Origin: Cornus controversa
Lineage: Eukaryota > Streptophyta > Magnoliopsida > Cornales > Cornaceae
Direction: 5' to 3'
NCBI GenBank assembly: GCA_026545225.1
Contig: CM048845.1
Span: 82,921,033 to 82,985,032, forward strand
DNA length: 64,000 nt
The notes under the pieces are model-generated. The model did not search any database. It was given only the letters and a program-made list of their open reading frames with translations, and had not been told where the DNA came from. Positions 58,854 through 64,000 of the stretch are shown here, piece after piece. How positions within the stretch are numbered: position 1 is the stretch's first letter; the number at the start of each line of letters is the position of its first letter. The position numbers were made by a program, and so were the translations under genes.

Positions 58854-59732
58854 TGATCCAAAAGCATTGTAGGTGTTTATAAATGGGAAAAAAATTATGA
58901 GAGGCACCTCCTCGACTAGACTGTTTTAGATATTATTGGAGACACTGCAATTCTCATTTGACGAGATTCTATCTATATATTTATGCATAACTTCAGTAGT
59001 AAGCATTTTACAAAACAATCATTAGCAGTAAAGACCATAAAAAGCACTTACGACACACTCCACTAACCATAAAAATGTTAACTTTTTTCAAATAACCAAA
59101 AATTAAAAACACCGCTAATCTCAATATCAAACGGAACACACACACACCCCCTCTATGGCCGTCTCTCTTTTTAAATTTTCCTATTTCTTTTCTGTATATG
59201 TATATGGTTTAGCTTTATCTTTTTTTCCGTTTCTTTCTTTTGAACTTCATTGTTACTCTCTCTCTCCAACAAACTTTCTTTGTTAATCTCCCTTTCTCTC
59301 TCAAACTTCTCTTTGAATCAAAGTTTTCCATTTGTGGTTAACTTCAGTCTCTCACTCTCATTTCTGGTGATTTGCTTTCATGGGTTGTTACAGATACATA
59401 CATGGATTTACCTCTAAGCTTGCTTCAACTTTTCTTTCTTTCTTTTTCCTATAAATCTTTTTGATTAAACTTCTTTATTTCTCTGTTGATAAACCCACCA
59501 TCGTACTACGGGAGATTCCTAATTTCTCTCTCTCTCTTTCTTGATTAACCCATATCTCCAACTTTGAAGTTTCTTCTTTTCTCTCCTCTGTTACAGGGTC
59601 TTTGTTTTCTTTCTTTTTTCTTTTCGAATTTCTTGTGGACTGTAGGTTTGATGAGTTCTTTGGTTTTGGGGTTGTGTAAAACCCAGTTGTGCCCAGTTGT
59701 GTAATTGAGAGATTGTGGAATTTGCAGTGAAA
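58854..59732 (+). promoter_or_regulatory. 5' flank and probable leader of the LRR pseudokinase
   Basis: CT-rich stretches (59240-59330, 59525-59560) typical of plant promoters and leaders precede the start codon. A short ORF at 59380-59454 begins ATGGGTTGTTACAG. The transcription start cannot be placed from sequence. Confidence 0.35.
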
Positions 59733-62700
59733 ATGAGACAATTTAGAGCTGTATGTTTATGTTTGGGACTCTTTCTTGCAGCTTCTGATGCTTTTGTACC
59801 AAATGAAGGTAAGCATTTCTGTTTATGCCACAGATCTTGAATGAATTACGTTTTGAAGTCTATAAAGATAAGATATCTGATCCTAAATCTAGTACTCATA
59901 TGAATGTAATTGACTTTGGTTTCAGTAAAACCTTGAATTTTGTTGTTGATATATGCACTATATTTAAGTGGCCAACAATCTTGCTTTTATGGCGTTTTTC
60001 TCACTGTGATTTATGGTTTTTGCATAGGTTATGCTCTCACTACCTTCAGGGAAGCTATATACGAGGACCCACTTCTGGTTTTGTCAAATTGGAATGCCCT
60101 AGATTCAGATCCTTGTGACTGGTTCGGCATTTCCTGCTCTATAGCTCGAGATCATGTCATAAAGCTGTGAGAAATGTCATCTGCCTATCAAATTCATTGT
60201 GTGCGCGTTTGTGCATATATATATATATTAGAGAGAGAGAGGGTTTGTGTATCAGTTCAATTTGATGCTGTTTAGATGTTAGAAATTGAGAATTCACAAT
60301 GTAGAATTTTAAGGCTTATTTCGGTTGCCAATTTGTGGTACTCTGTTTTGCAGAAACGTTTCTGGGTCCTCTTTAAAGGGTTTCCTTGCACCAGAATTGG
60401 GTCTACTCTCTTCCTTGCAAGAACTGTATGCCTACATCCCACACATCACACCGGATTTTTTTATTTTATTTTATACAATAGGCTATTTAGAACATAATGA
60501 CTATAGCCTAATATGATATTCTGATGTTTTATAGAATTTTGCACGGGAACAGTCTGATTGGTATAATACCAAAACAAATTGGCATGTTGAAATTCCTCAA
60601 AGTTTTGGATTTCGGAGTGAATCAGCTATCTGGTTCGATTCCTCCTGAGATTGGGAATTTAACAAGCATTATAAAAATGTAAGTGGAGTTCAACCTTGGA
60701 TTTTATGTATTCCACTTCAATGTTTGGTTCTTTTTGGTCTTCTCTTATTTGTTCAGTTAATTTTTGTCATTGCAGAAACCTTCAGTCCAATGCATTGACT
60801 GGGAGGCTGCCACCCGAGTTAGGCCACTTAAAGTACCTTGAGGAACTTCGACTAGATAGGAATAGGCTTCAAGGGACTGTTCCTGGAAGCAACAATTCAG
60901 ATTCTACATCCAACATGCATCAGATGTAAGTAGAAGATTCTCTTGTTTGAATCTGGAAGCATTTGATTTAGTTTTGTAGTTTATCAATTTCTTGTTTGGG
61001 GTTTTCCCATGTGGCCTCCTTTTTTTGTTTGCTCAAATAGTTGCCTAAAGGCATGCTTCTTTGGATGACTTAGAAGAAAATGAAGATGGATACATATTCA
61101 TTTATGAATCTACTTAATGTGCTATCAGCTGGATTAATTCGTGAGCTGATCAATATATTTTGTGCATGGCATAATCTTTTATCATTTATGAGCATTTTTA
61201 TGATGCCTGAGATGCAAATGAAGTTTAAAAATTGACAGCTCTTTTGTCTTGCTATATCTGACTATTAGGATTACGAATGGACTGAACTCTACATGAAATG
61301 TCTTAGTGAGCAACCTGCACTATTTTGTTAGCTGAAAATTCTGTAAAATAAGTAGTATAATAGTTGCTAGTTTTAGATTTGCACTTTCATGTCATTAAAG
61401 TTAATAAATGTCCAAAAGTAGCTGGTGCTGTTGAGGTTAAATGTTTTAACTCAATTTCAATATTTTCAATAGTTTCTATCGTTTTTTTCCCTATTTGAAA
61501 CTCACACACCCACTTTGCCCCAATGGGGACTTGAACACTTTTTACTTTGGAAGGTGAGAAAGTACCACCAGGCTATAACCCTTAGTGGCAATAGTTTTCT
61601 ATTAGTAATAGTAATATAAGATAATAAATTATAGTATTCTAGTATTATGCTACTATAACAAATAGAGAAAAAGGAGGTTGATAGTGATATAATCATTGTA
61701 GCATTAAGTAATAGCTAAGGTAGTCATTGTCATAATAGAAAATATGTTATTACTAAACCTTTCTTTTAATGTATTACTTCAGGTATGGTTCAAGTGGGAA
61801 AAATACTGGTTTTTGTGGCTCATCTCAGTTAAAAGTTGCAGATTTCTCATACAACTTCTTTGTTGGGAGCATACCCAAGTGCTTGGAGTATCTTCCCAGG
61901 TACCTTATCTGTGCCTTTACCCATACTGGCTTTTTTTTCCATAAACCTTCTTTACTTAGTTTGTCCCATGCAGGTCAAGCTTTCAAGGGAACTGCCTTCA
62001 ACACACAGATCTTAAACAGCGGCCTACACCACAATGTGGTATGTACGGCATTACTCTCCCTATTGTTTAACAATCTATTTAAGGATGTAAAACAAAAACC
62101 AACTCCTGAAAGGCATAAAACAATGGATTAAGCTCTTAGAAATGTGTATATATCACTTGTTAAGTGAAGTGACCAAACTGAATTTTTCAGAACACAATGC
62201 AATTGAAAGTTTGGTATTTCTGAAGTGTCTGTTTTACTTTTCTGTGATGGCGTTTCCATGTTTTAGTTACATGCATAATATGTTATTCTATCAAATTTTG
62301 TAACTTCTAGGATTTGATGCAATGCAACATCTTGCCATCTAGCCATGAAAAATCCAATAATCTGGTTGATAATGACAAATTCTTATTACAGGTGGTGCTC
62401 CACCTGCCAAAAGCCATCCCCGAGTCAGTACGAAACACCGACCTGCTGAATATGGACCTAAGCATCAGGCAGCTTCAAAACCTGCCTGGCTTTTAGCTCT
62501 GGAAATCGTGACAGGAACTATGGTGGGTTCTCTCTTCCTTGTTGCTCTTCTCACTACTCTTCAGAAATGCAAGAGCAAATCTTCTATCATTATCCCTTGG
62601 AAGAAATCAGCAAGCGAAAAGGAGCACATGACAATATGCATAGGTTAGCCTCTGTTATATTTGCTCTTTTTTGCGTCCTAAGTTTTTGAAGCTTGTTCTT

Positions 62701-64000
62701 CGATAATGATTGCAAGTTAATTTTGTTGGGTATTTGCACAGATTCTGAGATGTTGAAGGATGTGTTGAGATACAGCAGACAAGAACTAGAAGTAGCCTGT
62801 GAAGATTTTAGTAACATCATTGGTTCCTCTCCAGACAGTCTAGTCTACAAAGGCAACATTAAAGGTGGGCCTGAGATTGCTGTTATTTCCCTTTGCATCA
62901 AGGAAGAACACTGGACTGGGTTTCTTGAGCTATATTTTCAGAGAGAGGTAAATAATTATTAGTACTAAACCAAGCTTAATGAATCAGTTATTGCATTTGT
63001 TACTGCAGAGCTTAATAATTTTCAGCTATTGCATGATTCAGGTTTCTGATCTGGCAAGATTAAATCACGAGAATATAGGAAAATTACTTGGGTATTGCAG
63101 AGAGAGCACTCCATTTACAAGGATGCTGGTTTTTGAATATGCATCAAATGGGACACTGTATGAGCACCTCCATTGTAAGTAGATCTTCCTTTATTTAGAA
63201 CAACTGGTTGCTTCAATATGTTCAGTAGGTGAAACCTGAGCTTTCTATTTCAATGCAGATGGAGAAGGATGCCAGTTATCTTGGACCCGGCGAATGAAAA
63301 TCATTGTAGGCATTGCTCGTGGACTAAAGTATCTCCACACAGAAGTTGAGCCACCATTTACCATATCTGAGTTGAATTCTAGTGCTGTATATCTTACAGA
63401 AGATTTTTTGCCCAAGGTACGCCAGAAGCCATATACCAGTATTAGTCTCACTCTGTCAACTTAAACCCAAAAATCTTACCAAGTGGTAGGAAAATTTTAG
63501 TACAGTAATTGAATTGCCTGAAGTAGTCAAAGTACTGGCTGTGCTCCAATAATTTGGAAGTCAGACGTCATTGTCTCAAGAAACTTAGTTGGGTTCTTTG
63601 AACCCTCCCACAGTCTTCCTTTGTGCTTTAAAAAGAATCCAATATGTAACTTTTCTCTTTTTGTTTCTTTTCCTTTTTCCCTTTTTCTCTTTTTCAACCT
63701 TCCTTTCTTTTTAGGATAAACTTCTTTCTTTTACCCATGTTCGTTCTTCAATTGTGGTAGAATCATCAAAATGTACCTCAACAGGCCCCCATACAGGATT
63801 CTAGTATTTCAGGACACTTTTATTTTTGCTGCAGCTTGTTGATTTTGAAAGTTGGAGGACCGTTCTATCAAGATCAGAAAAGAATTCGGACTCCGTCATC
63901 AATCAGGGTGCTATTTGCATTCTTCCGAATTCTCTAGAGAAATGCGACATGGATGTACAAGGAAACATTTCCGCATTCGGTGTACTTCTACTGGAAATAA
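59733..64000 (+). CDS. LRR receptor-like pseudokinase (partial, runs off window)
   Basis: Twelve coding exons in view: 59733-59808, 60028-60166, 60354-60425, 60535-60678, 60776-60925, 61783-61899, 61974-62038, 62392-62643, 62742-62947, 63042-63174, 63259-63416, 63835-64000. They give 559 residues without a stop. Order: signal peptide (1-20), LRR N-terminal cap (27-66, with SDPCDWFGISC), about four LRRs (72-167) on exons of 72, 144 and 150 bp, a spacer (195-285), one membrane span (about 287-311), then a protein-kinase-like domain from about 356. The kinase is atypical. The beta-3 Lys is replaced (IAVIS, Ser388), the HRD catalytic loop is gone (FTISELNSS at 485-493), and DFG reads DFE (507-509). 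This matches the plant subfamily of Arabidopsis At1g63430/At5g41180 as I recall it. It probably signals by scaffolding rather than phosphotransfer. A 24-codon upstream ORF lies at 59380-59454. Confidence 0.93.

Noticed and set aside
62309..62391. Possible extra exon of the LRR pseudokinase after a CTTCTAG acceptor
   Set aside because: In the required phase it meets a stop codon (GCCATC then TAG). Direct splicing from 62038 to 62392 restores the family sequence.

Overview
The window is nuclear DNA of a flowering plant, most likely a eudicot. It is very AT-rich, full of (TA)n and (GA)n microsatellites, and its genes have many exons with GT..AG introns. The protein families are plant ones: NF-YC, LURP-one-related, NT-C2/coiled-coil and LRR receptor pseudokinase. 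I cannot name the species.

Four genes are well supported. They are a single-exon NF-YC histone-fold gene (minus, 10160-10531), a nine-exon NT-C2/coiled-coil gene (plus, 22490-27757, 1107 aa), a three-exon LURP-one-related gene (minus, 29652-30529, 197 aa), and a twelve-exon LRR receptor-like pseudokinase (plus, from 59733, running off the right edge, 559 aa visible). I worked out every splice junction by hand; all are GT..AG and keep the frame. The last three families are also neighbours in Arabidopsis as I remember it, so this looks like an old conserved gene block inflated here by transposons.

About 85% of the window is non-genic, and much of that can be resolved into mobile elements. Positions 1-4017 are the 3' part of a decayed Ty1/copia retrotransposon with its 3' LTR. 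Positions 4281-5873 look like a solo LTR on the minus strand. Between the genes lie many non-autonomous DNA transposons, several bounded by exact target-site duplications (TSDs). Mutator-like (9 bp): 43926-44357, 45850-46967, 57621-58844. hAT-like (8 bp): 17076-17785, 39897-41670, 55836-56382, plus the 40229-41405 element nested inside 39897-41670. Tourist-like (TAA): 16210-16793, probably 9073-9461.

Gene debris includes a nucleotide pyrophosphatase/phosphodiesterase fragment (6650-7008), an unrecognised exon cut off by a repeat (15340-15655) and a coding-like scrap near 37217-37410. I found no convincing tRNA, rRNA, CRISPR or organellar insertion. I did not find a clearly new biochemical system. 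The most informative content is the nested and captured transposon structures and the receptor kinase that has lost its catalytic residues.
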